64,000 nucleotides of DNA, taken from NCBI RefSeq assembly GCF_900100115.1, contig NZ_FNKL01000001.1:1-64000 (forward strand). Direction: 5' to 3'. Below are positions 53,030 to 62,295 of the stretch, piece after piece (within the stretch, counting starts at the first letter, position 1; each line of letters starts with the position of its first letter). The stretch comes from Chryseobacterium soldanellicola. GTDB lineage: Bacteria > Bacteroidota > Bacteroidia > Flavobacteriales > Weeksellaceae. The translations under genes and the position numbers were made by a program. The notes under the pieces were generated by a model that made no database searches, was not told the DNA's origin, and worked only from the letters and a program-made list of their open reading frames with translations.

Positions 53030-53058
53030 TCTGGAGCTTAAAGCTTATTTAATTATAG

Positions 53059-53092
53059 AAGCGCATTCATTTTTTTATGATGCGCTTTTTTT
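53059..53092 (+). terminator. Terminator after the thiolase gene
   Basis: Perfect 8-bp stem AAGCGCAT (53059-53066) with ATGCGCTT (53080-53087), followed by a T run. It begins 30 bases after the stop. Confidence 0.9.
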
Positions 53093-53178
53093 AATTAAAT
53101 AGTAATAATTTGATCGTTTTTATAGGTATAAACTTTTCAATTTAGAATTAATTTAAATCTTTAATAATTAAAATTTGT

Positions 53179-54573
53179 TTAAGCCTGATTTTTATTCTCC
53201 TTTTTATCGGGAAGTACATATAACATCAAACCGACGAGCGCTACACAAATCAATAACCCGGTAACACCGGCATGGTATGCGGCCTGCCAATTGTATTTCG
53301 AGAAATAGAAAAATACTCCTCCAATGATGCTCACCCCTAAAGCAGAAGCGGTTTGCTGAAACGTTGAATATATTCCTGCCGCTGCACCCGCATATTGTGA
53401 AGGAACATTTTTAAGCGCAACATTTAATAATGAAGGAAGAACCAAGCCGTTTCCAAATCCCCATAATCCCATTAATCCGATAATGAGCCACGGACTGATG
53501 CCCGGTTTCCAAAGCGTCATCTGTAAATAAAATGCTATCGCCAGAATAACAATCCCGACCTGCAAAACCCGTTTTCCAAATGTAATAATCATTCGGGAAG
53601 CCAAAACAGAAGATCCTATAAATAAAACTCCCGGAACGACAAAATATAAGCCGCAATCCAAGGCAGAAACACCGAGACCGTTTTGAAGATAAACCGCGCT
53701 CAGCAATAAGTAAGCCGTATGCAGCATGAAGTGAAACAGCACGGCAGCCAAGCCTATATTAAAAGATTTTATTGTAAATAATCGTATGTCTATTAAAGGA
53801 TTTTTATTTTTAGAAAGCTTCATTTTCTGGTTAAATATGAAAAATACAAAAAGAATAACTGACAAAATCATCAGTCCAAAGCTCCACAAAGGCCATCCCG
53901 CTTCACGACCCTGAATTAATGGATAAATAAGGCTGAATAAAGCCAATGTTAAAATTAATATCCCCGAATAATCAAATTTTGTACTTTGATGTTTTACCGT
54001 TTCAGTAATGTATTTATTTGTTGCCCAAAGCGTTACAATGCCGATCGGAAGATTAATAAAGAAAATAAGCCTCCAGCCATCAATAACCCAATGAGTATCT
54101 GATAAATAGCCACCCAATATCTGCCCGATTACAGCGGCGGTCCCCAGGGTAATTCCATACAGCCCGAATGCTTTTGCCCGTTCTTTGGTGTCTGTAAAAA
54201 GAACCTGGATAAAAGCTATGGTCTGCGGGACCATAAACGATGCGCTTAATCCCTGAAAAAACCTTGTGACATTAAGCTGAAACGCCGATTGCGACAGACC
54301 GCATAAGCAGGAAGCAACGGTAAAAGCAAACATTCCCCAGAAGAAAACTTTCTTCCTTCCGAAATGATCTCCCGCGCGGCCTCCGGTTATTAAAAAAGCA
54401 GCGTATCCTAGAAGGTATCCGGCGATAACAAGCTGCATCTCGGCGTCTGTGGCATGAACGCCTTTCTTGATTGTCGGGATTGCTACGTTAATGATAAATA
54501 CATCAATAACAGAAAGTAAAGGTGCTGATAATACAATGATCAGCTCCAGCCATTTATTTGTAATTTCTTTCAT
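53179..54573 (-). CDS. MFS drug/small-molecule exporter, DHA2 (14-TM) family
   Basis: A 464-residue inner-membrane transporter of the proton-antiport EmrB/QacA type. The N-terminal half has the DHA motif GGRAGDHFGRKKVFFWGM (about 59-76), the first helix carries the acidic DVFIINVAIPTI motif, and LGTAAVIGQILGGYLSD (about 143-159) is the antiporter motif of helix 5. About 14 hydrophobic segments can be counted. Its start codon directly follows the stop of the TetR-type regulator gene, so the two form an operon whose substrate probably also induces the regulator. Confidence 0.93.
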   Translation of the reverse strand: MKEITNKWLELIIVLSAPLLSVIDVFIINVAIPTIKKGVHATDAEMQLVIAGYLLGYAAFLITGGRAGDHFGRKKVFFWGMFAFTVASCLCGLSQSAFQLNVTRFFQGLSASFMVPQTIAFIQVLFTDTKERAKAFGLYGITLGTAAVIGQILGGYLSDTHWVIDGWRLIFFINLPIGIVTLWATNKYITETVKHQSTKFDYSGILILTLALFSLIYPLIQGREAGWPLWSFGLMILSVILFVFFIFNQKMKLSKNKNPLIDIRLFTIKSFNIGLAAVLFHFMLHTAYLLLSAVYLQNGLGVSALDCGLYFVVPGVLFIGSSVLASRMIITFGKRVLQVGIVILAIAFYLQMTLWKPGISPWLIIGLMGLWGFGNGLVLPSLLNVALKNVPSQYAGAAAGIYSTFQQTASALGVSIIGGVFFYFSKYNWQAAYHAGVTGLLICVALVGLMLYVLPDKKENKNQA

Positions 54574-55137
54574 TTACATCAGTTTTTTAATGATTTTTTT
54601 CGCAGACTGTATCGCGTCGGGGCTTTTAAAAACGGAAGCTGTAACGATTGAGCCTTCCAGCATCACATAAATTGTTTCTGACAATTCTTCGTCTGTCATT
54701 ATTTTTTTATGTTCTGATTTTGCTACAAGCTCTTTTATGAATTTTTTGCTGTGCAGTTTTGCAGCCTGTATTTCAGCAAGCACGCGCGGATCATCCGTAC
54801 CTGCTTCATCATTCGCTTTTATAAAAGGGCAGCCTCCAAACTGCCTTACTTCCTGGCGTTCAAGATGATGATCAAACATTGCAAGCAGCTTTTCTTTTGG
54901 ATCGGTGACATTATTTATTGCCTCTTCAAGCCTGCTGATCCAGCGTTCATGCGCGCGCTGAATATAAGCAACCAATAAATCGGTTTTTGTTTCAAAATGT
55001 TTGTATAAAGATGCTTTTGCAATATCGGCCTCTTCTATAATCTGATTAATCCCTGTATTATTGTATCCCTGGGCATAAAATAATCGCCCGGCGGTATCTA
55101 GTATTTTATCAGTGACGGCCTGTCCTCTCTGTTTCAT
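54574..55137 (-). CDS. TetR/AcrR-family repressor
   Basis: 187 residues from the ATG at 55137. I reject the ATG 15 bases upstream because a -7 box TATCTTTG (55149-55142) lies between the two, so transcripts should begin near 55136 and may be almost leaderless. The N-terminal helix-turn-helix (KILDTAGRLFYAQGYNNTGI, IIEEADIAKASLYKHFETK) is typical TetR; the C-terminal ligand domain includes FGGCPFIKANDEAGTDDPRV. It abuts the MFS exporter gene, and a palindrome just upstream fits self-repression. Confidence 0.93.
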   Translation of the reverse strand: MKQRGQAVTDKILDTAGRLFYAQGYNNTGINQIIEEADIAKASLYKHFETKTDLLVAYIQRAHERWISRLEEAINNVTDPKEKLLAMFDHHLERQEVRQFGGCPFIKANDEAGTDDPRVLAEIQAAKLHSKKFIKELVAKSEHKKIMTDEELSETIYVMLEGSIVTASVFKSPDAIQSAKKIIKKLM

Positions 55138-55141
55138 GGGA

Positions 55142-55174
55142 CAAAGATACATATTAAATAGACAATTCTGTCTA
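55142..55174 (-). promoter_or_regulatory. Promoter and operator of the TetR/MFS operon
   Basis: TATCTTTG (55149-55142, minus strand) matches the -7 consensus. Ten bases upstream lies the perfect palindrome TAGACAATTCTGTCTA (55159-55174), which covers the -33 position. A repressor bound there would block polymerase, supporting autoregulation. Confidence 0.7.
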
Positions 55175-55325
55175 CTTAACCATTTATTTTTTAATTTTTT
55201 CCAGAACTAAACCGGCGGCATACCCTTTGAATAGTTAAGTCAGAGCTGTTTTTCAATTATTAAAAAAAATTTAATGCAAACAAATGCAGCAATATGCGAG
55301 AAAGATTTAGCAAAAACATCAAAAT

Positions 55326-56462
55326 ATGAGGATGAAAAAAATATTGACTACTTTTATAGCAGGAACTTCAGCCCTAGCTGCTGTTATTTATCTTTCGGGG
55401 TACGGATATATTTTTAAGGCGCTTGCCGTTAATTTAAAAAAAGGTCCGCTAACGCCTTCTACGGATGATGAGGAAAAATTCCCGTCTCATCCTGTACCCA
55501 ACTTTCATCCTAAAGTATGGGAAAAAGAAGCTGGTTACAACAAAAAAATCCTTCCTGAAAATATTATTAAAGAGTTAAAAAAAACACGGGCTTCGTCACT
55601 TATTGTCGTGCATGACAGCAAGCTTTTACATGAGCAATACTGGAAGGATCATGATTCTTCTTCATTAATGAATTCTTTTTCGATGGCTAAAGGAATTCTT
55701 GCCGTTTTAGTGGGTTGTGCTATTGATGATGGCTACCTGGAATCTGAAGATCAACTGATTTCTTCTGTATTTCCTTCATATAAAAACAGCTATTACGGAA
55801 AATTTCTCACTTTCCGACATTTGATGACCATGCAGTCGGGGATGGACTGGAAAGAGGAATATCATCATCCTTTTGCAGAAAATTCTAAGCAATATTTTGT
55901 GGATGACCTTGCGCAGCAGGCTTTTGGAATAGAAATAACTCAAATGCCGGGTCAAAAATATGAATATCAGAGCGTTTCGGCGCAACTTTTAGGCCTTGCG
56001 CTGAAAAAAGCGATAGGAAAAGAGCTTGCAGCTTATCTTTCCGAAAAAATCTGGAAGCCTTTGGGAATGGAATTTCCCGCAAAATGGAGCATCGATGAAA
56101 AAGGTATGGAAAAAGCCTTTTGCTGTATTCATGCGACTCCGAGAGATTTTGCGAAAATCGGTCAGCTTATTATGCAAAACGGTAGCTGGGACGGCAGATC
56201 GCTTATCAGCAAAGACTATTGCGAAAGACTCCTGACTCCGACAAAAGAAAATGATGCATTTTGCTACACAATATGGGCAAATAATGAAAGCGACATAAAA
56301 TACCGTTTTTTCTACGGATTTCTGGGTCAGTTTATCATTATGATTCCGGAAAAAAAGATGGTTATTGTAAAAACCGGATTTTATAACCGGCTGGAGGTGG
56401 ATGAAAAATTAAGACCACTTCAGGTAAAGCTTCTTGTGGAAGAATTAACTAAAATGGTCTGA
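55326..56462 (+). CDS. Membrane-anchored serine hydrolase, beta-lactamase superfamily
   Basis: A 378-residue hydrolase with an uncleaved-looking N-terminal hydrophobic segment (about 7-30, LTTFIAGTSALAAVIYLSGY). The nucleophile motif is Ser119-Met-Ala-Lys122 in MNSFSMAKG, the second motif Tyr-x-Ser is in KYEYQSVSAQLLG, and FRHLMTMQSGMDWKEEY is the conserved linker typical of this group. It is a different subgroup from the hydrolase at 49.7 kb and not an obvious recent duplicate. It diverges from the TetR gene and ends 15 bases from the convergent polysaccharide operon. Confidence 0.9.
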   Translation: MRMKKILTTFIAGTSALAAVIYLSGYGYIFKALAVNLKKGPLTPSTDDEEKFPSHPVPNFHPKVWEKEAGYNKKILPENIIKELKKTRASSLIVVHDSKLLHEQYWKDHDSSSLMNSFSMAKGILAVLVGCAIDDGYLESEDQLISSVFPSYKNSYYGKFLTFRHLMTMQSGMDWKEEYHHPFAENSKQYFVDDLAQQAFGIEITQMPGQKYEYQSVSAQLLGLALKKAIGKELAAYLSEKIWKPLGMEFPAKWSIDEKGMEKAFCCIHATPRDFAKIGQLIMQNGSWDGRSLISKDYCERLLTPTKENDAFCYTIWANNESDIKYRFFYGFLGQFIIMIPEKKMVIVKTGFYNRLEVDEKLRPLQVKLLVEELTKMV

Positions 56463-56477
56463 ATTATTTACTATAAA

Positions 56478-57638
56478 TTACTGTGAAACAGAATATTTTT
56501 TCTTATTTGAAAAAACTTCTATCATCACTTCTGCAATTCTTTCTCTTTCATCATCCGAAAGATTAGATCCGGAAGGAAGACATAAACTGTTCCCGAATAA
56601 ATCTTCGGCTACTTTTCCTCCATAATAAGGCGCATCTTTGAATACCGGCTGCAAATGCATTGGCTTCCAGATTGGTCGGGATTCAATATTTTCTTTTAAA
56701 AATGCAAGACGCAGATCTTCCCGTGTTTTCAATGATTTTGATTCATCAATGGTGATCACAGACAACCAGTGATTGCTGTAAAAATCAGAATCCGGCTCCG
56801 AAAACAACTCTATCCCATCCATATTTTTACAGATTTCAGCATAAAAGTCGTGCATTTTTCTGCGGCCTTCAATTCTTTCATTCAAAACCTCCATTTGTCC
56901 GCGCCCGATTCCTGCGCTGATGTTACTCATTCTGTAATTATACCCGATGTGAGAATGCTGGTAATGTGGAGCATTGTCCCTAGCCTGGGTAGAAAGAAAT
57001 ACAGCCTGGTCTTTGTCTGCCTGAGAATGGCATATCAAGGCACCACCACCGGAAGTTGTAATGATTTTATTGCCATTAAATGACAAAATCCCGAAAGTCC
57101 CGAAAGTCCCGCAGGCTTTTCCTTTGTATTTTGAGCCGAGAGATTCTGCAGCATCTTCAATTAAAGGAATATTGTATTTTGCGGCAATTGCCAGAATTTC
57201 ATCCATTTTTGCGGGCATTCCGTAAAGATTAACGACAATAATGGCTTTCGGTTTTTTACCTTTTGCAATCCGGTCTTCTATTGCTTCCTGTAAAGCTGCA
57301 GGGCACATATTCCAGGTATCTTTTTCAGAATCTATAAAAACGGGAGTAGCTCCCAGATAAGCGATAGGATTTGCAGAGGCGGAAAATGTCATCGACTGAC
57401 AGATTACCTCATCACCCGGATTAACGTCACATTCGATTAACGCCAGGTGTAAAGCGGCAGTTCCCGTGGAAAGTGCGGCTACTTTTACGTTTTCATTTAA
57501 GAATATTTCCAAATCTTTTTCAAAGCCATCAACATTGGGACCCAGTGGAGCTATCCAGTTTGTGTCAAAAGCTTCTTCAATGTACTTTAATTCGTTTCCG
57601 CCCATGTGGGGAGAGGACAACCATACTTTTGATTTCAT
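56478..57638 (-). CDS. PLP-dependent sugar aminotransferase, PglE/DegT family
   Basis: A 386-residue DegT/DnrJ/EryC1/StrS aminotransferase that converts a UDP-4-keto-6-deoxy-HexNAc to the 4-amino sugar. The PLP lysine is Lys191 in SFNGNKIITTSGGG, PLIEDAAESLGSKYKG (158-173) carries the Asp that binds the PLP ring nitrogen, and LSTGTAALHLAL (57-67) contacts the phosphate. With the PglD- and PglC-like genes beside it, the likely product leads to UDP-N,N'-diacetylbacillosamine or a related sugar. The needed 4,6-dehydratase (PglF-like) is not in the window. Confidence 0.88.
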   Translation of the reverse strand: MKSKVWLSSPHMGGNELKYIEEAFDTNWIAPLGPNVDGFEKDLEIFLNENVKVAALSTGTAALHLALIECDVNPGDEVICQSMTFSASANPIAYLGATPVFIDSEKDTWNMCPAALQEAIEDRIAKGKKPKAIIVVNLYGMPAKMDEILAIAAKYNIPLIEDAAESLGSKYKGKACGTFGTFGILSFNGNKIITTSGGGALICHSQADKDQAVFLSTQARDNAPHYQHSHIGYNYRMSNISAGIGRGQMEVLNERIEGRRKMHDFYAEICKNMDGIELFSEPDSDFYSNHWLSVITIDESKSLKTREDLRLAFLKENIESRPIWKPMHLQPVFKDAPYYGGKVAEDLFGNSLCLPSGSNLSDDERERIAEVMIEVFSNKKKYSVSQ

Positions 57639-57639
57639 A

Positions 57640-57669
57640 TTTTACTATTCTAAATTTTACTATTCTAAA
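57640..57669. repeat. 15-bp tandem duplication (two units)
   Basis: TTTTACTATTCTAAA is repeated exactly at 57640-57654 and 57655-57669, filling the gap between two operon genes and overlapping the last codons of the upstream one. It may be a slippage product. Confidence 0.75.
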
Positions 57670-58267
57670 TTTTTAAACTTCTACTTTTTATGATCTTACC
57701 TGGATTTCCGACGACTGTGCAACCATCCGGAACATCGCTGATAATAACAGCTCCGGCACCAATGGTACACCATCTTCCTATTCTTATTCCCTGGATTACA
57801 CTTACTCCGATTCCGACATGGGTTCCTTCACCTACATATACATTCCCGCCGAGGGCAGCATTTGGAGAAATGTGCACATAGTCTTCAAGAACGCAATCGT
57901 GATCGATGGAAGCATTTGTATTCACAATACAGTGTTTTCCGACTCTTACCACTGCATTTATTGTAACACCGGCCATGACAATCGTTCCTTCTCCGATTTT
58001 TACTCTTTTAGAAATGACTGCTTTGGGATGAACCAGCGTAACGTAGCTGAACGATTCATTCTGCTCTACTATTCTTTTGCGTATTCTGTTATTGCCTATA
58101 GAAATAAGTATTTCTATGTCATGCTGCGGAACTTCGTGAAGAACCGGGTAACTCAATACCTTTTCTTTTGATAGATTTTCATCAATGTATGCTTCAATAT
58201 CATAACCGCTTTCTTCAGCGACTTCAGCCACTACTTTCCCATGGCCGCTTGCTCCGTATAAATACAT
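57665..58267 (-). CDS. Sugar O/N-acetyltransferase, PglD (NeuD/NnaD) type
   Basis: A 200-residue acetyltransferase that would N-acetylate the 4-amino sugar made by the PglE-like enzyme. The N-terminal nucleotide-sugar-binding part has MYLYGASGHGKVVAEVAEE (1-19), and the C-terminal left-handed beta helix contains repeats such as IGEGTIVMAGVTI. His123 in ASIDHDCVLED corresponds to the PglD catalytic His. The ending VPDGCTVVGNPGKIIK is typical. It lies between the PglE-like and PglC-like genes, all leftward with short gaps. Confidence 0.9.
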   Translation of the reverse strand: MYLYGASGHGKVVAEVAEESGYDIEAYIDENLSKEKVLSYPVLHEVPQHDIEILISIGNNRIRKRIVEQNESFSYVTLVHPKAVISKRVKIGEGTIVMAGVTINAVVRVGKHCIVNTNASIDHDCVLEDYVHISPNAALGGNVYVGEGTHVGIGVSVIQGIRIGRWCTIGAGAVIISDVPDGCTVVGNPGKIIKSRSLKI

Positions 58268-58286
58268 GCTCTATCTACATTTTAAA

Positions 58287-58892
58287 TTAATTATTACCAT
58301 TAAAAGCCTCTACTGTTGCCTGATCTGCCTGGTTTATGCCTTCTTTTTTAATCACTTTTTTTAAAGTAAGAAGTATCACCCTGCAGTCTGTTGCCAATGA
58401 CATATGATCAACATACCATACATCCAATTCAAATTTTTTAACCCATGAAATAGCATTTCTGCCGTTCACCTGTGCCCAGCCTGTAATTCCCGGGCGTATA
58501 CTGTGTCTGCGTTTCTGATTTTCATTATATAAAGAAAGGTATTGTGGCAAGAGAGGTCTCGGACCAATAATCGCCATGTCACCTTTCAGCACATTAATCA
58601 ATTGCGGAAGCTCATCCAGGGAAGTCTGACGTATAAAACTTCCGACAGGTGTTAAGCGTTCCGAATCAGGGAGATAATTTCCCTGCCTGTCTTTTTTATC
58701 ATTCATTGTCTTAAACTTGATGATATTGAATATCTTCTCATTCAAGCCAGGCCGTGCCTGTACAAAGAATGGTTTACCCTCATTTGCGAAATACAGTAAA
58801 ACCGTGACCGCAATAAAAACAGGTGATAATACAATCAGCGCTGTTAATGCAATCAGAAAATCTATGACTCGTTTAAAAAAAAATTTATACAC
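58287..58892 (-). CDS. Initiating sugar-phosphate transferase, PglC type
   Basis: A 201-residue monotopic phosphoglycosyl transferase that moves a sugar-phosphate from a UDP-sugar to undecaprenyl phosphate, starting the synthesis of a surface glycan. An N-terminal re-entrant hydrophobic helix (about 8-33) is followed by KFKTMND, RQTSLDELPQLINVLKGDMAIIGPRP and WAQVNGRN, all diagnostic of the small PglC class. The length equals PglC rather than the larger WbaP type. It overlaps the upstream GT4 gene by eight bases. Confidence 0.93.
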   Translation of the reverse strand: MYKFFFKRVIDFLIALTALIVLSPVFIAVTVLLYFANEGKPFFVQARPGLNEKIFNIIKFKTMNDKKDRQGNYLPDSERLTPVGSFIRQTSLDELPQLINVLKGDMAIIGPRPLLPQYLSLYNENQKRRHSIRPGITGWAQVNGRNAISWVKKFELDVWYVDHMSLATDCRVILLTLKKVIKKEGINQADQATVEAFNGNN

Positions 58893-60054
58893 GATAATCC
58901 TTTTCTTTAATTAGTTTTTTGTATTCACTTAATATCGCATTCCAAACCTTTGACTGCTCGTAGCGGGATTCAATCATCGGTCGGGCATTCATTTTTAATT
59001 TTTGGTAATAATTCGTGTCCGATTTCATTCTTTTCATTGCCTGGCTAAGCTTTTCACTGTTTTTAACCGGAACGATCACTCCATTTTCACCTTCCACAAT
59101 AATCTCGTTGCATCCGTTGATATCAGAAACTATGCTTGGTAATCCCATCGCTCCTGCCTGCATCACAACATTCGGAAAGCCTTCACGGTAACTTGGAAAA
59201 GCCAGCACATCCGAAATCGCGAAATATGGGCGTACATCCTTCTGAAAACCAACATCTATGATATCGGGATTATTCTTAATTTCATTTAAAATATCCTCAG
59301 GCAACGGATCTAAATCCTGCTCTAAAGGGCCGACCAGCAATAATTTAAATCGATCTTGCGAATTATTTTCCTTATTTAAAAGTGAAAAAGCTTTCACCAA
59401 TTCATTAATTCCTTTGTCACCGACCAGACGGCCTACAAAAACAAAAACAAAGTCTTCATTTTTTATATGTAATTCTTTTTTTAAAAGCTCCTTCTGCGCT
59501 TCGGAAATCTGGTTGGATGAGAAATATTCAAGATCGATCCCATTTACATTACCATTTCCGATAACTTTTAAATATTTTGAAGTGATTTTATATTTAATCA
59601 AATCATTTTTCACGCCTTCGCCTTCCGGATAAATGTGGGTGGCAGCCGAGCACAATAATTTATCCATACCGATGAGAAGCTTCTGTACCGCACCCTTTCT
59701 CGTGGGAAAAATAAGCCCCGTAAAGGTGTGGATGCGGATCGGCACCCCCGCCATTTTCCCTGACAGCATTGTTAAAAGCCCTGCTTTAGGCGTTATAGAA
59801 TGCACAATTACCGGTTTTTCTGTTTTTAAAATTTTATATAATTTATAGAGAGATGCCATATCTTTTAAAGGACTGATCCCTCTTTCCATATTTACTTTAA
59901 TCGTTTTTATGCCTTCCCTTTGTTTTACTTCTTCGAGCAGCTCGCCTTCAGAAGAAATTCCTACAATATCATAAAACTCGTTTAAGAATTTCAGCTGCCC
60001 TTTCAACAAAACATTTAAGGACAATGGTATTGTTGATGTCCTGATTATCTTCAT
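58885..60054 (-). CDS. Glycosyltransferase family 4
   Basis: A 389-residue GT-B glycosyltransferase. The N-terminal half binds the acceptor (HSITPKAGLLTMLSGKMAGV, IHTFTG), and the C-terminal half has the donor site FVFVGRLVGDKGINELV and the E-x7-E-like PSYREGFPNVVMQAGAMG, resembling PglA and other undecaprenyl-linked transferases. It probably adds the second sugar. It overlaps pglC-like by eight bases and follows the pyruvyl-transferase gene by two, so the operon is tight. Sugar and linkage cannot be predicted. Confidence 0.9.
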   Translation of the reverse strand: MKIIRTSTIPLSLNVLLKGQLKFLNEFYDIVGISSEGELLEEVKQREGIKTIKVNMERGISPLKDMASLYKLYKILKTEKPVIVHSITPKAGLLTMLSGKMAGVPIRIHTFTGLIFPTRKGAVQKLLIGMDKLLCSAATHIYPEGEGVKNDLIKYKITSKYLKVIGNGNVNGIDLEYFSSNQISEAQKELLKKELHIKNEDFVFVFVGRLVGDKGINELVKAFSLLNKENNSQDRFKLLLVGPLEQDLDPLPEDILNEIKNNPDIIDVGFQKDVRPYFAISDVLAFPSYREGFPNVVMQAGAMGLPSIVSDINGCNEIIVEGENGVIVPVKNSEKLSQAMKRMKSDTNYYQKLKMNARPMIESRYEQSKVWNAILSEYKKLIKEKDYRV

Positions 60055-60056
60055 AA

Positions 60057-61382
60057 TTAATACAAGGATTGAATATCTTTTATTAATCTGTTTCTGCTGT
60101 CTGTCACAAGACTCATCGACTGATCGAGCTGTGATTTTATAGTATCATATTCAGAGATGGCTTTATCAAACATTGTAATCAGCAAATCCGGCTGTACATC
60201 CTGAATCTGAACCACATAATCATCCAAATTAAAATCTCCCATAATACCCAAAGCCTTATTACCACCGTATCCGATCGCAATCGAAGGAACTAAAGAAGTC
60301 AATGAAAAAATAATTGAGTGAAAACGCGTTCCTATGAAAAAATAAAAATTGGAATACAGCGCTTTCAGTGTATCACAAGGCAGATTTTCATTAATCCAGA
60401 TGATATTCGGATCTTGAACCTTTTCAAGCAAATCTTTGATGGCATTACGGTCGTCTTCATGAGAATTCGGGCCTAATGACTGATTGCATAAAGCCACTTT
60501 GTACCCTTTACTCAACATATGTTTTGTGAGCTCCACAACCGAGTCGATATACTTTTTGTATAACCCTTCCGGATTTGACAGCCCCGGAAAACGCCACGGC
60601 CGAATGGTAACCCCTACAATTTTGTCTTCTGGTGTTAAATTATATTTCTTTAAAACCTTCAAAGCTTCTTCCTGGCTTCCTTTTTCAAGGAAAAAACCAA
60701 GATCCATTTCTACCGGGATTTTTTTCTCTAACAATTCACCTAAACTTTTAGATGAAACATTTTCACGCGCGTACACCAAATCCAGTTGATTGAAAACCGT
60801 CCGTACTTGCTGCTTGACCGTCAATCCTATAAACGGACCATACGAATTGGGTAAAAAGACAACTTTCTTCCCTAATGCCTTCGCAAGCCTTACATAGAAT
60901 AAAAAATACCACATTAAATACGGCGCCGTTTTTTCACCGTAAGCATGAATGAAACCGCCCCCTTTTACAAAAATGGTTTTCGCCTCATGAAACTGCTTAA
61001 CCGTTTGATACGTTTTATTATCAAAGTCTTTCTTTACTTTTTCGAGATCATTACAGATTTTAATTAAATGCCTGGTGTTCTTAAAATCCAGCCCGGCATT
61101 TCTGATCTGCTTTAAAAGCTCTAATTTTGATTCTTTAATATGCTCTCCTGATTTATGCTGCCCTCTGCGGGGGTGTTTTAAAATATTATCTAATAACTTA
61201 AAACCGTGCTCCTCAGACTGTTTGCACAGCAATGCTCTTTCTTCCGCATTATCACCGGCATCCAAAATATACACTTCATCATACAGCCCGGTATCTTTGG
61301 CCAGCCTCCAGCTTTCCCAGACCAATGCCTGATCGCCTTTATTCAAATCTGTTACTCCGGGTACTATTATAGCATTATTCAT
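60057..61382 (-). CDS. Polysaccharide pyruvyl transferase family protein
   Basis: A 441-residue GT-B-like enzyme of PF04230, which transfers pyruvate from phosphoenolpyruvate to form ketals on polysaccharide sugars. The N-terminal motif VTDLNKGDQALVWES (9-23), FVKGGGFIHAYG and LPNSYGPF in the middle, and the C-terminal FIGTRFHSIIFSLTSLVPSIAIGYG follow the family pattern. Pyruvylation would add a negative charge to the glycan. One base separates it from the upstream GT2 gene. Some members act on other acceptors, so the exact product is open. Confidence 0.88.
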   Translation of the reverse strand: MNNAIIVPGVTDLNKGDQALVWESWRLAKDTGLYDEVYILDAGDNAEERALLCKQSEEHGFKLLDNILKHPRRGQHKSGEHIKESKLELLKQIRNAGLDFKNTRHLIKICNDLEKVKKDFDNKTYQTVKQFHEAKTIFVKGGGFIHAYGEKTAPYLMWYFLFYVRLAKALGKKVVFLPNSYGPFIGLTVKQQVRTVFNQLDLVYARENVSSKSLGELLEKKIPVEMDLGFFLEKGSQEEALKVLKKYNLTPEDKIVGVTIRPWRFPGLSNPEGLYKKYIDSVVELTKHMLSKGYKVALCNQSLGPNSHEDDRNAIKDLLEKVQDPNIIWINENLPCDTLKALYSNFYFFIGTRFHSIIFSLTSLVPSIAIGYGGNKALGIMGDFNLDDYVVQIQDVQPDLLITMFDKAISEYDTIKSQLDQSMSLVTDSRNRLIKDIQSLY

Positions 61383-61383
61383 T

Positions 61384-62295
61384 CTATATCAATTTTCCTT
61401 GTTTTATCCTGTGCGTATTTTGCTTTACCTTATAATTGATGTATACATTCAGCAGTATTCCGAAAGGAATGGCGATGAGCGTATATGTTTTGTTGGGGGA
61501 ACCTTTAAAAAAATTCCATTTTTTGGCAAAAAGGCATGAGGATATGTAATGCACTGAGTTCTTTAGCACTACTTTTTTATTAATCCCATACTTCATTTTC
61601 ATTTTTCTGTATTCTATGAATGAATTCGGGCTTTCTTTATATCTTTTATACAATCCGTTGGACAACCCGTCCTGCTGGTATTCTATGATACAGTAAATGT
61701 CATTGGACAAAAGAAATTTATACTCCTGATCAATCAATGGAAATATCCAGCTGACCTCATGAAAAATCTCATTTTCAAAATACGGGTACGGCAGATATTT
61801 TTTATATTTTTCTGTATCGAAAATATACTTCTTGTCCCCTTTAATTTTATAATGATCGACCAGGTCAGAATAAGTAGATTCTTTGATATCCGGTAAATGT
61901 TCACCCGCCACGGAACCGTCTTCATAGGCATCCAAACCGATAATTCCTGCAGAGTTGGCTTTCTTATTGGCCTTCCAGAATTTTATTATTTTTTCAACCC
62001 CTGCATCAGGCATATAATCATCAGAATCGATGCATGTAAACAATTCAGTATCAATATAATCCAGCGCTAATATCTGAGCTGCCAGCTTCCCTTTATTTTT
62101 CTGATAATGATATTGTATTTCTATCTTTCCTTCATCAATCCATTTTGCAACCTGGGCAGAAGTATTATCGCCTGAGCCATCATCCACAATGATCCATTTA
62201 AAATCCGGATTGCTCTGGCTGCACAAAGAGTCGTAAAGCCTTTTGAGAGTTTTTTCTCTGTTAAAGGTTGGGGTAAAAATGGTAATTGCCTTCAT
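61384..62295 (-). CDS. Glycosyltransferase family 2
   Basis: A 303-residue GT-A transferase. The N-terminus ITIFTPTFNREKTLKRLYDS with WIIVDDGSGDNT (about 34-45) binds the nucleotide, and CIDSDDYMPD (about 88-97) is the metal-binding DxD site. A mildly hydrophobic stretch (TYTLIAIPFGILLNVYI) near the C-terminus suggests membrane association. Its start overlaps the stop of the upstream GT4 by one base (TAATG), so it is translationally coupled. Acceptor unknown. Confidence 0.9.
   Translation of the reverse strand: MKAITIFTPTFNREKTLKRLYDSLCSQSNPDFKWIIVDDGSGDNTSAQVAKWIDEGKIEIQYHYQKNKGKLAAQILALDYIDTELFTCIDSDDYMPDAGVEKIIKFWKANKKANSAGIIGLDAYEDGSVAGEHLPDIKESTYSDLVDHYKIKGDKKYIFDTEKYKKYLPYPYFENEIFHEVSWIFPLIDQEYKFLLSNDIYCIIEYQQDGLSNGLYKRYKESPNSFIEYRKMKMKYGINKKVVLKNSVHYISSCLFAKKWNFFKGSPNKTYTLIAIPFGILLNVYINYKVKQNTHRIKQGKLI

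Noticed and set aside
57640..57669. CRISPR-like repeat
   Set aside because: Two adjacent units with no spacer and no cas genes in the window.
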